DNA from: Myxococcota bacterium
GTDB taxonomy: Bacteria > Myxococcota_A > UBA9160 > SMWR01
DNA length: 64,000 nt
Direction: 5' to 3'
Assembly (NCBI GenBank): GCA_039030075.1
Contig: JBCCEW010000023.1
Coordinates: 1-64,000, forward strand
A model generated the notes under the pieces. The model did not search any database. It was not told where the DNA came from and saw only the letters and a program-made list of their open reading frames with translations. Positions 27,155 through 35,350 of the stretch are shown here, in pieces (within the stretch, counting starts at the first letter, position 1; every line of letters starts with the position of its first letter). The translations under genes were made by a program, and so were the position numbers.

Positions 27155-28338
27155 GCGGTTCCCCGCCAGCGCACGTCGAGGGCGACCGCCAGGAGCAGCG
27201 TCAAGCCGATCACCACCTGCCGTAGAGCGCTGGTGACGTCGAGGAGCAGCAACCCGTTGTCCAGGCTCTGCATCCACAGCGCGCCGAGCACCGCGCCCGC
27301 CACGCTGCCCGTCCCACCGGCGAGTGAGGTGCCCCCGAGCACGGCTGCGGCGATCACGGCGAGTTCGCTGAGGGTGCCCATCGAGTTCGTGGCGGCGCCG
27401 AGGCGCGCGGTGGTGAGCACGGCGGCGAGGCCGGCGAGGACGCCCATCAAGATGAAGGCTCGCAGCGTGACGCCGCGGACATCGATGCCCGCGAGCTCCG
27501 CGGCGCGCGGCTGCCCGCCCATCGCGAAGAGATGGCGTCCGAACCGGGTGTGCACCGCCAGGACGTGAAGCGCCACGCCGACGGCGCCGAGGAGGAGCAC
27601 CGGGTAGGGCACTCCCGCCACTGCGTCGCCGCGCACGGGCACGGCGCCCGCGAGGGCGACGAAGCCGAGCAGGGCACCGCATCCCGCGATCGCGATGCCG
27701 ACTTCCCAGGCCAGGGGAAGCGCGGCCTCGCCGAGCGCCAGGGTGCGCCGGCGCCGCGTCGACCGCACGGCGACCCAGACCGCACCTGCGACGGCGGCCA
27801 CGAAGAAGCTGACGCCGAGCGGCAGGACGCCGTGCAGGCCTCCCCCGATGCGGGTGTAGGGCTCGGGCAGCGGGGCCAGGGTCTGGCCGTCGCTCACGAG
27901 CCAGGCGGCGCCCCGGAAGACGAGCAGCCCGGCCAGCGTGACCACGAACGCCGGGAGCCCGAGGTGGGCGACCCACCAGCCGTGCCATGCCCCGATCGCG
28001 CCGGCGAGGCCGATCCCGAGGAGCAGCGCGAGGGGCCAGGGAAGGGGATCGCCGCCCCAGCTGCCGAGCTGCAGCGCACCGATCGTCATCCCCACGAAGC
28101 CGACGATCGACCCGACGGAGAGATCGATGTGGCGGCTCGCGATCACGAAGACCATGCCCATCGCCATTACGCCGACCGCGCTCGTCTGCACCGCGAGATT
28201 CACGAGGTTGCGCGGCGAGAGGAAGATCCCGTCGCTGGCCCAATCGAAGCCCCACCACAGCGCGACCAGGCTCGCGAGCATGGCGAAGCGTCGATCCCGC
28301 CACGGCGCGGGCGACGTTGCCGGGGTCGCCGCGGTCAT
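27151..28338 (-). CDS. Sugar ABC transporter permease, XylH-like
   Basis: Inner-membrane permease of 395 residues with about ten hydrophobic segments. Family elements are NLVNLAVQTSAVGVMAMG, FVIASRHIDLSVGSIVGFVG near the N-terminus and GTLSELAVIAAAVLGGTSLA with TGSVAGAVLG near the C-terminus, matching the branched carbohydrate permeases (RbsC/XylH). A central insertion of about 40 residues (RRRRTLALGEAALPLAW) fits XylH-type length. It lies between the ATPase and the binding-protein genes in one operon. Confidence 0.9.
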   Translation of the reverse strand: MTAATPATSPAPWRDRRFAMLASLVALWWGFDWASDGIFLSPRNLVNLAVQTSAVGVMAMGMVFVIASRHIDLSVGSIVGFVGMTIGALQLGSWGGDPLPWPLALLLGIGLAGAIGAWHGWWVAHLGLPAFVVTLAGLLVFRGAAWLVSDGQTLAPLPEPYTRIGGGLHGVLPLGVSFFVAAVAGAVWVAVRSTRRRRTLALGEAALPLAWEVGIAIAGCGALLGFVALAGAVPVRGDAVAGVPYPVLLLGAVGVALHVLAVHTRFGRHLFAMGGQPRAAELAGIDVRGVTLRAFILMGVLAGLAAVLTTARLGAATNSMGTLSELAVIAAAVLGGTSLAGGTGSVAGAVLGALWMQSLDNGLLLLDVTSALRQVVIGLTLLLAVALDVRWRGTA

Positions 28339-28351
28339 CGGACGACGTCCC

Positions 28352-29443
28352 TCAACGCACGCAGGCCGGCGGACCCTCGCCCGCCTCCGAGACGCCGCGG
28401 CACACTTCGGCCCGGGTGACCCAGCCGGCTTCGATCACCCGGTCGAGGTTGTCGCGCGTGATCGGCAGGGGCTCGAGCAACAGCGCAGAGACCTGGCGCC
28501 CGGAGGGCGTGGTGTAGGCGGCGGCGCCCTCGATGCGATCGGGAGAGACGCCTCGCGCGAGGGCGCGGCTGACCTCGGCGGCTCTGCGGCCCAGTTCGCG
28601 CGAGTCCTTCCAGACGCTCACGGTCTGCAGCCCCTTCGCGATGCGGTTGAGCGCGGCGCGGTCGCCATCCTGTCCGGAGACGGGGATGCCGGGGAGGCCC
28701 TGCGCCGCGAGCGCGGCGGAGACGCCGCCGGCCATCGCATCGTTGCTACACACGACAGCGTCTACCTCGCCGCGGTTGCGGACCAGGAGCTGTTCCATCA
28801 CGCGCTGGGCCACCTCGGGCAGCCAACCCTCGACGTACTGATCCCCGACGATCTCGACCCGGCCGGCCGCGATCGCCTCCGCGAGGGCGTCGCGCTGCCC
28901 GGCATGGACGAACTCGGTGTTCGGGTCCTGGGGAGAACCCTTGATGTAGACGAAGCGCCCGCGCGGCTGGACGGCCAGGATCTGTTCCGCCTGGAGTCGC
29001 CCCACCCGACGGTTGTCGAAGGAGAGGTAGAAGACGTCCGGCGCGTCGATCAAGCGGTCGTAGGCCAGGACCGGAACCCCGGCCGCGCGCGCGGCCGCGA
29101 GACCCGGACCGATGGCGGCCGCGTCGTGAGCCACCACCACCAGCACGTCGACGCCGCGCGCGAGCAGGTTCTCGAGGTCGCTGAGCTGCTTCTCCGTCGA
29201 ACTCTGGGCGTCCGTCGAGAGGATCTCGGCTCCGTGCGCCTCGAGGCCGGCTTCGAGCGCGGCTTCGTCGATCTTCCAGCGCTCTTCCTGGAAGTTCGAC
29301 CACGAGACCCCGACCCGCAGTGGCTCGGTCTCGCACCACGCGGGGGCCCCGGACAGGAGCAGCGCCAGAACCGAGAGCGCTGCCGCGCGGCGCGCGTTCC
29401 GCAAAGGCGACGCGAGAACGCGTGCAGAACGACGGTGGCACAA
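28352..29443 (-). CDS. Sugar ABC transporter substrate-binding protein, XylF-like
   Basis: Periplasmic binding protein of 363 residues. A signal peptide (AALSVLALLLSGAPAWC) precedes RVGVSWSNFQEERWKIDEAA, close to the start of D-xylose-binding XylF. DVLVVVAHDAAAIGPGLAAA, PVLAYDRLIDAPDVFYLSFD and NDAMAGGVSAALAA are typical type-I binding-protein elements. The start is a TTG at 29443 with AAGGAG nine bases upstream. The gene leads the importer operon. The likely ligand is a pentose such as xylose. Confidence 0.9.
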   Translation of the reverse strand: MCHRRSARVLASPLRNARRAAALSVLALLLSGAPAWCETEPLRVGVSWSNFQEERWKIDEAALEAGLEAHGAEILSTDAQSSTEKQLSDLENLLARGVDVLVVVAHDAAAIGPGLAAARAAGVPVLAYDRLIDAPDVFYLSFDNRRVGRLQAEQILAVQPRGRFVYIKGSPQDPNTEFVHAGQRDALAEAIAAGRVEIVGDQYVEGWLPEVAQRVMEQLLVRNRGEVDAVVCSNDAMAGGVSAALAAQGLPGIPVSGQDGDRAALNRIAKGLQTVSVWKDSRELGRRAAEVSRALARGVSPDRIEGAAAYTTPSGRQVSALLLEPLPITRDNLDRVIEAGWVTRAEVCRGVSEAGEGPPACVR

Positions 29444-29562
29444 GCGCGTGGGCTCCTTCGCGAGACGCTGCAGGCTAACACAGCTACTCTGCCCGTCGGA
29501 GACACCGGTGGGGCCGCTTCCGCTTCGAGGCCGCCGGCAGACTCCGTCGCGGGAGAGCGGAC

Positions 29563-30153
29563 GTGGACGACGCAGCAGGCGAGCGCATCGAGAAGCTCCT
29601 CGAGAAGCTGGTGGCTCAGCAGTCGGAGCTTTCCCTGCGCATCGCTCGTCTCGAATCCGAGGGGGACGATGCGAGCGTCGAAGAAAGCCGCGCGGGGCGC
29701 GAACGCGTGCTGCGCTTCCTCGATGAGTTCCGCGCCGGCGAGGCGCTCGGCGAACTCTCGCTCGGGGCCTGGATCGCGGTGTGCACCGACCCGCGCCTTC
29801 GCGGCGAGCTGCGCACGGTCGCGGCGCGAGAGGGCAGCCACGCCCGATTGTTGCGCGAGCGCATGCGCGAGCTCGGTGGTGCGCCCCGCTACGAGGTTCC
29901 CGAGGACACCTACGCCCAGGTCCTCGCGAGTTCGTCGAGCACCGAGCGCAGCGATGCCGAGAAGGTGCGTGACTTCACGCGGCGCTTTCCCGACCCCGAC
30001 GCCGCGCTGGCGCCGATCCTGCGCTTCGCCGACAGCCTTGGCGACGATCCCGAGACCCAGTCGCTCTTGCGCAGCATCGCCCAGGACGAACGTGCGACCC
30101 TCGAGCTCTTCTACGCCGCCGAAGCGCGCTTCGCCGGGGGCGAAGGCGGCTAG
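29563..30153 (+). CDS. Helical protein, possible ferritin-like fold
   Basis: Cytoplasmic protein of 196 residues, almost wholly helical. The first 35 residues look like a coiled coil (IEKLLEKLVAQQSELSLRI). Two later helix pairs carry acidic and His residues in positions that recall ferritin-like carboxylate sites: FRAGEALGELSLG and AREGSHARLLRER in the first half (ExxH), and SIAQDERATLELFYAAEARF in the second. This is a pattern-based guess only. GTG start at 29563, divergent from the sugar-importer operon, 119 bases away. Confidence 0.6.
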   Translation: MDDAAGERIEKLLEKLVAQQSELSLRIARLESEGDDASVEESRAGRERVLRFLDEFRAGEALGELSLGAWIAVCTDPRLRGELRTVAAREGSHARLLRERMRELGGAPRYEVPEDTYAQVLASSSSTERSDAEKVRDFTRRFPDPDAALAPILRFADSLGDDPETQSLLRSIAQDERATLELFYAAEARFAGGEGG

Positions 30154-30160
30154 GCGTCGC

Positions 30161-30964
30161 TCAGTCCTCGAAGCGGGGCGGCCGCCCTTCCTTGCGGGCG
30201 CGAGTGGCCTCTTCGAAGTTCTGCGTCGTCATGCGCACGAAGAGCTGGGTGTGGCTCTCGAGCTCCACGGCCGCCGACAGGCTGCCCGTCTCGAGCCCCG
30301 ACCAGATCATGCGCTTCGTCAGCTGGACGCCCTGGGTGCTCCAGCCGTTGATCTGATCGGCGAGATCGAGGGCTGCGTCGACGAGTCGATCGTCGGGCAC
30401 CGTCTTCGACACCAGGCCGATCTCGGCCGCCTCCTGCGCCGAGACGTCGCGGCCGGAGAGCATGATCTCGAAGGCGCGCGAGGAGCCGATCGCCCGCGGC
30501 AGTAGGAACGAGAGGCCCAGCTCGGTCGCGGTCAGTCCGTTGTTGATGCCGGCGGCCCGGAAGTAGGCGGATTCACCCGCGATGCGGATGTCGGCGCCGA
30601 GGGACAGACACATGCCTCCGCCGATGGCGGCGCCGTTGATCGCGGCGATCACGGGCTGGGGCATGCGGCGCATCGCCGGCACCAGGTCGGCCAGGATCGA
30701 CATCGCGCGCGTCGCGATCCGGGTGAGGGTGAGTCCGGCGATGTTCGGCGGCGGCTCCGAGTGTTGGGTGTCGGCGCCCGAACAGAAGCCGCGACCGGTG
30801 CCGGTGAGCACGACGCACCAGCAGTCGTTGTCGGCGCCGACCTCCTCGAAGGCCTCGTGGAGTGGCGTCATCTGCTCGAAGGACATCGAGTTCATCCGCT
30901 CGGGCCGGTCGAGCACGATCACGCTGGTGTGGGGTCGCGGCTTCTCGATTCGCACGTAGGACAT
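30161..30964 (-). CDS. Enoyl-CoA hydratase/isomerase (crotonase family)
   Basis: Crotonase-fold enzyme of 267 residues. The oxyanion-hole and CoA elements are GRGFCSGADTQHS and IAAINGAAIGGGMCLSLGAD, with a candidate catalytic Glu in TATELGLSFLLPRAIG. The N-terminal HTSVIVLDRPERMNSMS is typical. Members hydrate enoyl-CoA or isomerise double bonds in fatty-acid, sterol or branched-chain breakdown. It lies immediately downstream of the HelD-like ATPase gene (two-base gap) in the same direction, probably by chance. Confidence 0.9.
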   Translation of the reverse strand: MSYVRIEKPRPHTSVIVLDRPERMNSMSFEQMTPLHEAFEEVGADNDCWCVVLTGTGRGFCSGADTQHSEPPPNIAGLTLTRIATRAMSILADLVPAMRRMPQPVIAAINGAAIGGGMCLSLGADIRIAGESAYFRAAGINNGLTATELGLSFLLPRAIGSSRAFEIMLSGRDVSAQEAAEIGLVSKTVPDDRLVDAALDLADQINGWSTQGVQLTKRMIWSGLETGSLSAAVELESHTQLFVRMTTQNFEEATRARKEGRPPRFED

Positions 30965-30966
30965 GA

Positions 30967-33039
30967 CTACTCCTCGAGATCTCCAAGCAGCGGCGACGGC
31001 GTCCCGACGCTGGTGATCCACAGCTGGTGCACGGCCCGGGTGGCGCCGACGTGGAGGCGCCGGCGTGCCTCGGGGGTGTCGGCGTAGTGATCGGCGCTGG
31101 CGTCGGCGAGCACGACGTAGTCGAACTCGAGGCCCTTTGCCTGTTCGACCTCGGTGATCTCGACGCCGGGCGCGAAGCTGAAGTCCTGACGCTCGACGCG
31201 GCGCAGGCTCGGCAGGTCGCTCTTCTCGAGGCCGTCGAAGTAGGCCGCGCTCGTCTCGGCCGACGGTGTGAGCACCGCGACGGACGCCAGCGGTTCGGTG
31301 CGCACGAGTTCGCGCAGGGCGTCGGCGAGGAAGGCCACGCAGGCGCCGCGGTCGGTGAAGCGGAAGAGCTCGACCGGCGGGCCCGAGCGGGTGGCCTCGG
31401 GGGGCTCGTCCTCTTCGCGAATCGGTCCCAGGACGCCGTGCGCGAAGGTCGCGATCTCCTGCGATGAGCGGTAGCTGATGCGCAGGGTCTCGAGCGCGGC
31501 CCCCTCTACGCCCAACTCGGCGAGGAACGCACTCCACGAGGTGAAGCCCGTATGGGAGAGGACGTGCTGCTGGGTGTCGCCGGCGAGCGTGAGGCTGCGC
31601 TTCTCGTCGAGACAGCCGAGCAGCACCTGCACCTCGATCGCCGAAAAGTCCTGCACTTCGTCGATCGCGACGTGCCGGTAGCGCAGCGGAGCCTGCTTCT
31701 TCGCGCGCAGCGGACCCACCCGCAGCTGGAAGGCGCGCAGCAAGAGCGCGTCGTCCTCGGGTTCGAGGGCGGCGTCCACGTCGCCGTCGCCCTCGAGGAA
31801 GGCGAAGAGTTCTTCGTTGCGGCGTCGGCAGTGGTCGGCGAACTGGTCGAAGACCGAGGCGCGCACGGCGCCTGGCGCTCGACGCTCGGCGCACTCGCGT
31901 AACAGGGCCGGCCGGGTGAGGACGCTGGCCCAGTCGTCGAGGGCCTGGCGGGCGTTGCGCGGGCCGGGGTGCTCGGCGACGTGGCGCTCGAGGGCGTCGA
32001 GCAGGGCCGGGTCGAGCTTCAGGCGCTGTACGAAGGCGGGCGCGTCGGCGCGGGTCTCGTTCGGAAGCTCGGGGAAGTGGCGGCGTCGCTGTTCCTTCGC
32101 CCAGTCCTTGTAGGTGACGATGCGCACGTTGCCGACCCCGAGCGAGGGCAGCACCGTCGCGACGTAGTCGCGCAGCGCGGGGGAGAACACCACGAACAGG
32201 GTGCGGTCCGAGTCGATGCGCGGGTCGTCGTAGGCGAGGTAGGCGATCCGGTGCAGGGCCACGGTCGTCTTTCCGGAGCCCGCGTTGCCGCGGATCGCGA
32301 GGTAGCCACCGGCGCGCGTGATCAGGGAGAACTGGGTGGGGTCGATCAGCCCGGTGATCTCGGGGAGCCGCTTGTCGGCGCGACGCCGGCTTCCGTCGAG
32401 GTCGGTGCCCAGCCGGCGCAGGGTCGCGTCGTCCTCGTCGTAGGCGCGCAGCGCCGAACGCGCACCGCCCGCGAGCCGCGGCCGCTCGCGCGGCGCCTCG
32501 CGCCACCCGTCGGCGTCGGCCAGGTAGACCCCCTCCGGTGCCTCGATGCGGTCGAGCGCGCCGTCGCGGATCCGGACCGTGCGGCGCGCGACGACCTCGC
32601 CGGCGCGGGTCTGCCCGCCGAACTCCTCTTCGTACTCCTCGCCCTGCTGGTAGCGGTAGAACACCCGCGACACGGGCGCGTGTCGCCAATCGACGATGCG
32701 GACCCCCTTCTCGACGCAGGTGGCGCGACCCAGGCAGAGATCGCGTTCCTTGCCGTTCTCGCGCAGGCGCAGGTGTGCGAAGTACGGCGAGAGCGGATCG
32801 ACTTCTGGGCCGGAGCGTGAGCGGCGTAGCTGGGAGAGCAGGGCGGTCTGGCGGTTCCACTGCTCGGTGAGCGCGAACTCGTCCTTCCGCTCGCGCCCGG
32901 AGACGAGTTGCTCGCGCAGGCTCTCGAGATCTCGCTCGAGGGCGCGTTCGTCGTCGCGGCTCGGCTCGGTACGCTGCGACAGGTGCTTGCGCACCCGCTC
33001 GTAGAGCTCGACCTCTTCGTCGACGATCCGGTCCGACAA
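30967..33039 (-). CDS. HelD-like superfamily 1 ATPase (UvrD/Rep-type)
   Basis: Protein of 690 residues. A coiled-coil N-terminal arm (ELYERVRKHLSQ to ESLREQLVSGRER) leads to an SF1 motor: Q-motif DPTQF near 234-238, Walker A GNAGSGKT at 251-258, Walker B AIDEVQDFS, and a C-terminal RecA domain with EVEQAKGLEFDYVVL and HVGATRAVHQLW. The long N-terminal arm before the Q-motif is the layout of HelD, which releases stalled RNA polymerase, rather than of a plain UvrD helicase. TTG start at 33039 with GAGGA five to six bases upstream. Confidence 0.85.
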   Translation of the reverse strand: MSDRIVDEEVELYERVRKHLSQRTEPSRDDERALERDLESLREQLVSGRERKDEFALTEQWNRQTALLSQLRRSRSGPEVDPLSPYFAHLRLRENGKERDLCLGRATCVEKGVRIVDWRHAPVSRVFYRYQQGEEYEEEFGGQTRAGEVVARRTVRIRDGALDRIEAPEGVYLADADGWREAPRERPRLAGGARSALRAYDEDDATLRRLGTDLDGSRRRADKRLPEITGLIDPTQFSLITRAGGYLAIRGNAGSGKTTVALHRIAYLAYDDPRIDSDRTLFVVFSPALRDYVATVLPSLGVGNVRIVTYKDWAKEQRRRHFPELPNETRADAPAFVQRLKLDPALLDALERHVAEHPGPRNARQALDDWASVLTRPALLRECAERRAPGAVRASVFDQFADHCRRRNEELFAFLEGDGDVDAALEPEDDALLLRAFQLRVGPLRAKKQAPLRYRHVAIDEVQDFSAIEVQVLLGCLDEKRSLTLAGDTQQHVLSHTGFTSWSAFLAELGVEGAALETLRISYRSSQEIATFAHGVLGPIREEDEPPEATRSGPPVELFRFTDRGACVAFLADALRELVRTEPLASVAVLTPSAETSAAYFDGLEKSDLPSLRRVERQDFSFAPGVEITEVEQAKGLEFDYVVLADASADHYADTPEARRRLHVGATRAVHQLWITSVGTPSPLLGDLEE

Positions 33040-33107
33040 CGGGTTCCTCGAATTCGGGAGCCCGAGAGAGTAGGGACTCGTTGCCGGGGGCGCTTGCGCA
33101 CCCGGGA

Positions 33108-33764
33108 TCAGCCGGTCGGGGAAGCTCCGTCCAGATCGCGCGCGAGGTCATGCGGAAACGGCGTTTCGCTCGGAAGGCGCGCATCGGCTTCCGGCGTCCC
33201 CGCGGTCAGGCGCAGGGGCACCACGCCCGCCCAGTGGGGCAGCGCGTAGTCGGCTTCGTCGTCGATGGGCGGCCCCTGGCGCACCTTCGCCGAGGCCTCC
33301 TCCAGCGGGAGGCGCAGCACCTGGGTGGTGCGGATCTCGGTCTCGTTCGGCGGGCGGCAGTGGGCGCTGCGGCCGCGCATCGTCTTCTCGACGAAGGCCG
33401 CGAAAGCCGCCTGCTTCTCGTTCACGTTGGTCACCTCGCGCGCCTGCCCGAGCACGACCACCGAGCGGTAGTTCATCGAGTGGTGGAAGGCCGAGCGCGC
33501 CAGCACCAGCCCGTCGACGAGCGTGACCGTCAGGCAGCACGGAGCACCGGCCCGGAGGGCGCCCAACGCCCGATTCGCGACGGCGCCGTGGACGTAGAGG
33601 ACGTCGTTCACGCGCGCGTGGATCGTGGGGATCACGAAGGGCTGGTCGTCCAGGGCGAACCCCAGGTGGCACACCAGCGCCTCGTCGAGGATCGCGTGGA
33701 CGGTTTCGGCGTCATAGGCGCCGCGGTCGCGTTGGCGTTTCAGGGTCGTGCGAGCGGTTTGCAT
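33108..33764 (-). CDS. Pyridoxamine 5'-phosphate oxidase-related flavin split-barrel protein
   Basis: Split-barrel protein of 218 residues. The core runs from AILDEALVCHLGFALDDQPF through VVLGQAREVTNVNEKQAAF, with a flavin or heme pocket suggested by HARVNDVLYVHGAVANRAL and a conserved Tyr-Arg in HHSMNYRSVVV. This resembles the putative flavin-nucleotide-binding proteins of the PNPOx superfamily, not PdxH itself. It is divergent from a MocR regulator 80 bases away that shares an inverted repeat, so it is probably the regulator's target. Confidence 0.85.
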   Translation of the reverse strand: MQTARTTLKRQRDRGAYDAETVHAILDEALVCHLGFALDDQPFVIPTIHARVNDVLYVHGAVANRALGALRAGAPCCLTVTLVDGLVLARSAFHHSMNYRSVVVLGQAREVTNVNEKQAAFAAFVEKTMRGRSAHCRPPNETEIRTTQVLRLPLEEASAKVRQGPPIDDEADYALPHWAGVVPLRLTAGTPEADARLPSETPFPHDLARDLDGASPTG

Positions 33765-33787
33765 GGCAGGTAGGCTGTCGTTCTTCT

Positions 33788-33828
33788 GGTCTGTCGAAAA
33801 GGTCCAATTCGAAGAATCTGGACAGACC
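33788..33828. promoter_or_regulatory. Inverted repeat in the MocR/split-barrel divergent promoter
   Basis: ggtctgtc (33788-33795) and gacagacc (33821-33828) are perfect 8-bp inverted arms separated by 25 bases in the 80-base gap between divergent genes. The spacer is AT-richer than its surroundings and could hold both -10 regions. MocR regulators often bind divergent promoters of this kind, so this is the likely operator. Confidence 0.65.
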
Positions 33829-33844
33829 GGTTGAGCGCGCCAGC

Positions 33845-35323
33845 GTGGAGGACCTCCGCATGGTCTGGACCCCCGACTTCAGCCTCGCCGTCAGCCGCGA
33901 GGGCAAGCGCCCCCTCTTCGAACGCGTGGGCGCGGCCCTCACCGACGCGATTCGCGCCGGCCGCCTGGCGCCGGGCGACCGCCTCCCGAGCACGCGCCGC
34001 CTCGCCGAGCGCCTGGGGATCCACCGCAACACGGCGATCGCGGCCTACGAGTCGCTCGCCGCCCAGGGATGGATCCAGACGGCCCGGGGGCGCGGCACTT
34101 TCGTCTCCCGTGCGCTCCCCGAGGTGGCGCCGCGCGCGTTCGCCGAACACCCCGAGCGGATGCCCACGCGCACGGGCTTCCCCCTGGCGCCGGCGCCCCG
34201 CAGTGCTCCGCCGCTCGTGTGGCCGCCACCGAAGGGAGTCCTGTCGCTGGCGGGCGCAGTGCCGGACGTGCGCGAGACCCCGGTGGCCGACCTCGCCCGC
34301 GCCTACCGACGCGCGGTTCTACGCCAACCGCGGCAGGCCCTCGACTACGGAGACGAAGCCGGGCATCCCGCGCTGCGCGACGCCCTCGCCCACATGCTGG
34401 CCTCCCTGCGCGGGCTCCCGGTGGGGCGCGACGACGTCTTCGTCACCCGCGGCAGCCAGCAGGCGCTCTATCTGGCGGCGCGCACGATCTGTCGGCCGGG
34501 CGACGTGGTCGCGGTGGAGTCGCTCGGATATGCGCCCGCCTGGGAGGCGTTTCGCGCCGCCGGGGCGACACTGGTGGGTGTTCCCGTCGACGACCGCGGG
34601 GTGCGGGTGGACCGCTTGGCAGCGCTCACCGAACGGCAGCCGCTTCGCGCGGTGTATCTCACGCCGCACCACCAGTACCCGACGCTGGCGGTGCTGGCGC
34701 CGGAACGGCGCATCGCGTTGCTGGAGCTGGCGCGGCGCAAGCGCTTCGCCGTCGTCGAGGACGACTACGACTACGAGATGCACTACGAAGGTCAGCCGCT
34801 CCTGCCGCTGGCGAGCGCGGATCGAGCGGGCGTGGTGGTCTACGTCGGGACTCTCTCGAAGATCCTCGCGCCGGGCGTGCGCGTCGGGTACGCCGTGGCA
34901 CCCCGTCCGCTCCTCGAGCGCTTCGCGCTACACCGGCGTCCGATCGATCGGCAGGGCGACGCGGCCGTCGAAGCCGCCGTAGCCGAGCTGCTGTCCGAGG
35001 GGATCGTCGAACGGCACGCGCGCCGCATGCGGCGGATCTACCGGGCGCGTCGCGACCATCTCGCCAGCGAGGTGCGGGACTCCCTCGGAGATGCACTCGA
35101 CTTCCACCTTCCGCCCGGCGGCATGGCGCTCTGGCTTCGCGCGCGAAGTGGTCTGGACGTCGATGCCTGGGCCCAGCGCAGCGAGGACGCCGGCGTGCAC
35201 TTCCTCACCGCGAAGCGCTTCGCCTTCGACGGTCGTGCGCGGTCGGCGCTGCGGCTCGGCTACGCCTATCTCCAGGAGGCGGAGCTCAGCGATGCAATCG
35301 GGCGGATGCGCCGCGTGCTCTAG
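33845..35323 (+). CDS. MocR/PdxR-type transcription regulator (GntR DNA-binding plus aminotransferase domain)
   Basis: Regulator of 492 residues. The N-terminus is a GntR winged helix (PLFERVGAALTDAIRAGRLA, LPSTRRLAERLGIHRNTAIA). The rest is a fold-type I aminotransferase-like domain with EDDYDYEMHYEG and Lys339 in GTLSKILAPGVRVGY as the PLP-binding lysine. MocR proteins sense PLP or amino compounds. ATG at 33845 is 81 bases from the divergent split-barrel gene, its likely target, which matches the PdxR/PNPOx arrangement. Confidence 0.93.
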   Translation: MEDLRMVWTPDFSLAVSREGKRPLFERVGAALTDAIRAGRLAPGDRLPSTRRLAERLGIHRNTAIAAYESLAAQGWIQTARGRGTFVSRALPEVAPRAFAEHPERMPTRTGFPLAPAPRSAPPLVWPPPKGVLSLAGAVPDVRETPVADLARAYRRAVLRQPRQALDYGDEAGHPALRDALAHMLASLRGLPVGRDDVFVTRGSQQALYLAARTICRPGDVVAVESLGYAPAWEAFRAAGATLVGVPVDDRGVRVDRLAALTERQPLRAVYLTPHHQYPTLAVLAPERRIALLELARRKRFAVVEDDYDYEMHYEGQPLLPLASADRAGVVVYVGTLSKILAPGVRVGYAVAPRPLLERFALHRRPIDRQGDAAVEAAVAELLSEGIVERHARRMRRIYRARRDHLASEVRDSLGDALDFHLPPGGMALWLRARSGLDVDAWAQRSEDAGVHFLTAKRFAFDGRARSALRLGYAYLQEAELSDAIGRMRRVL

Positions 35324-35350
35324 CCCGGACGCTCCCCTGAGCGCCGAGCG

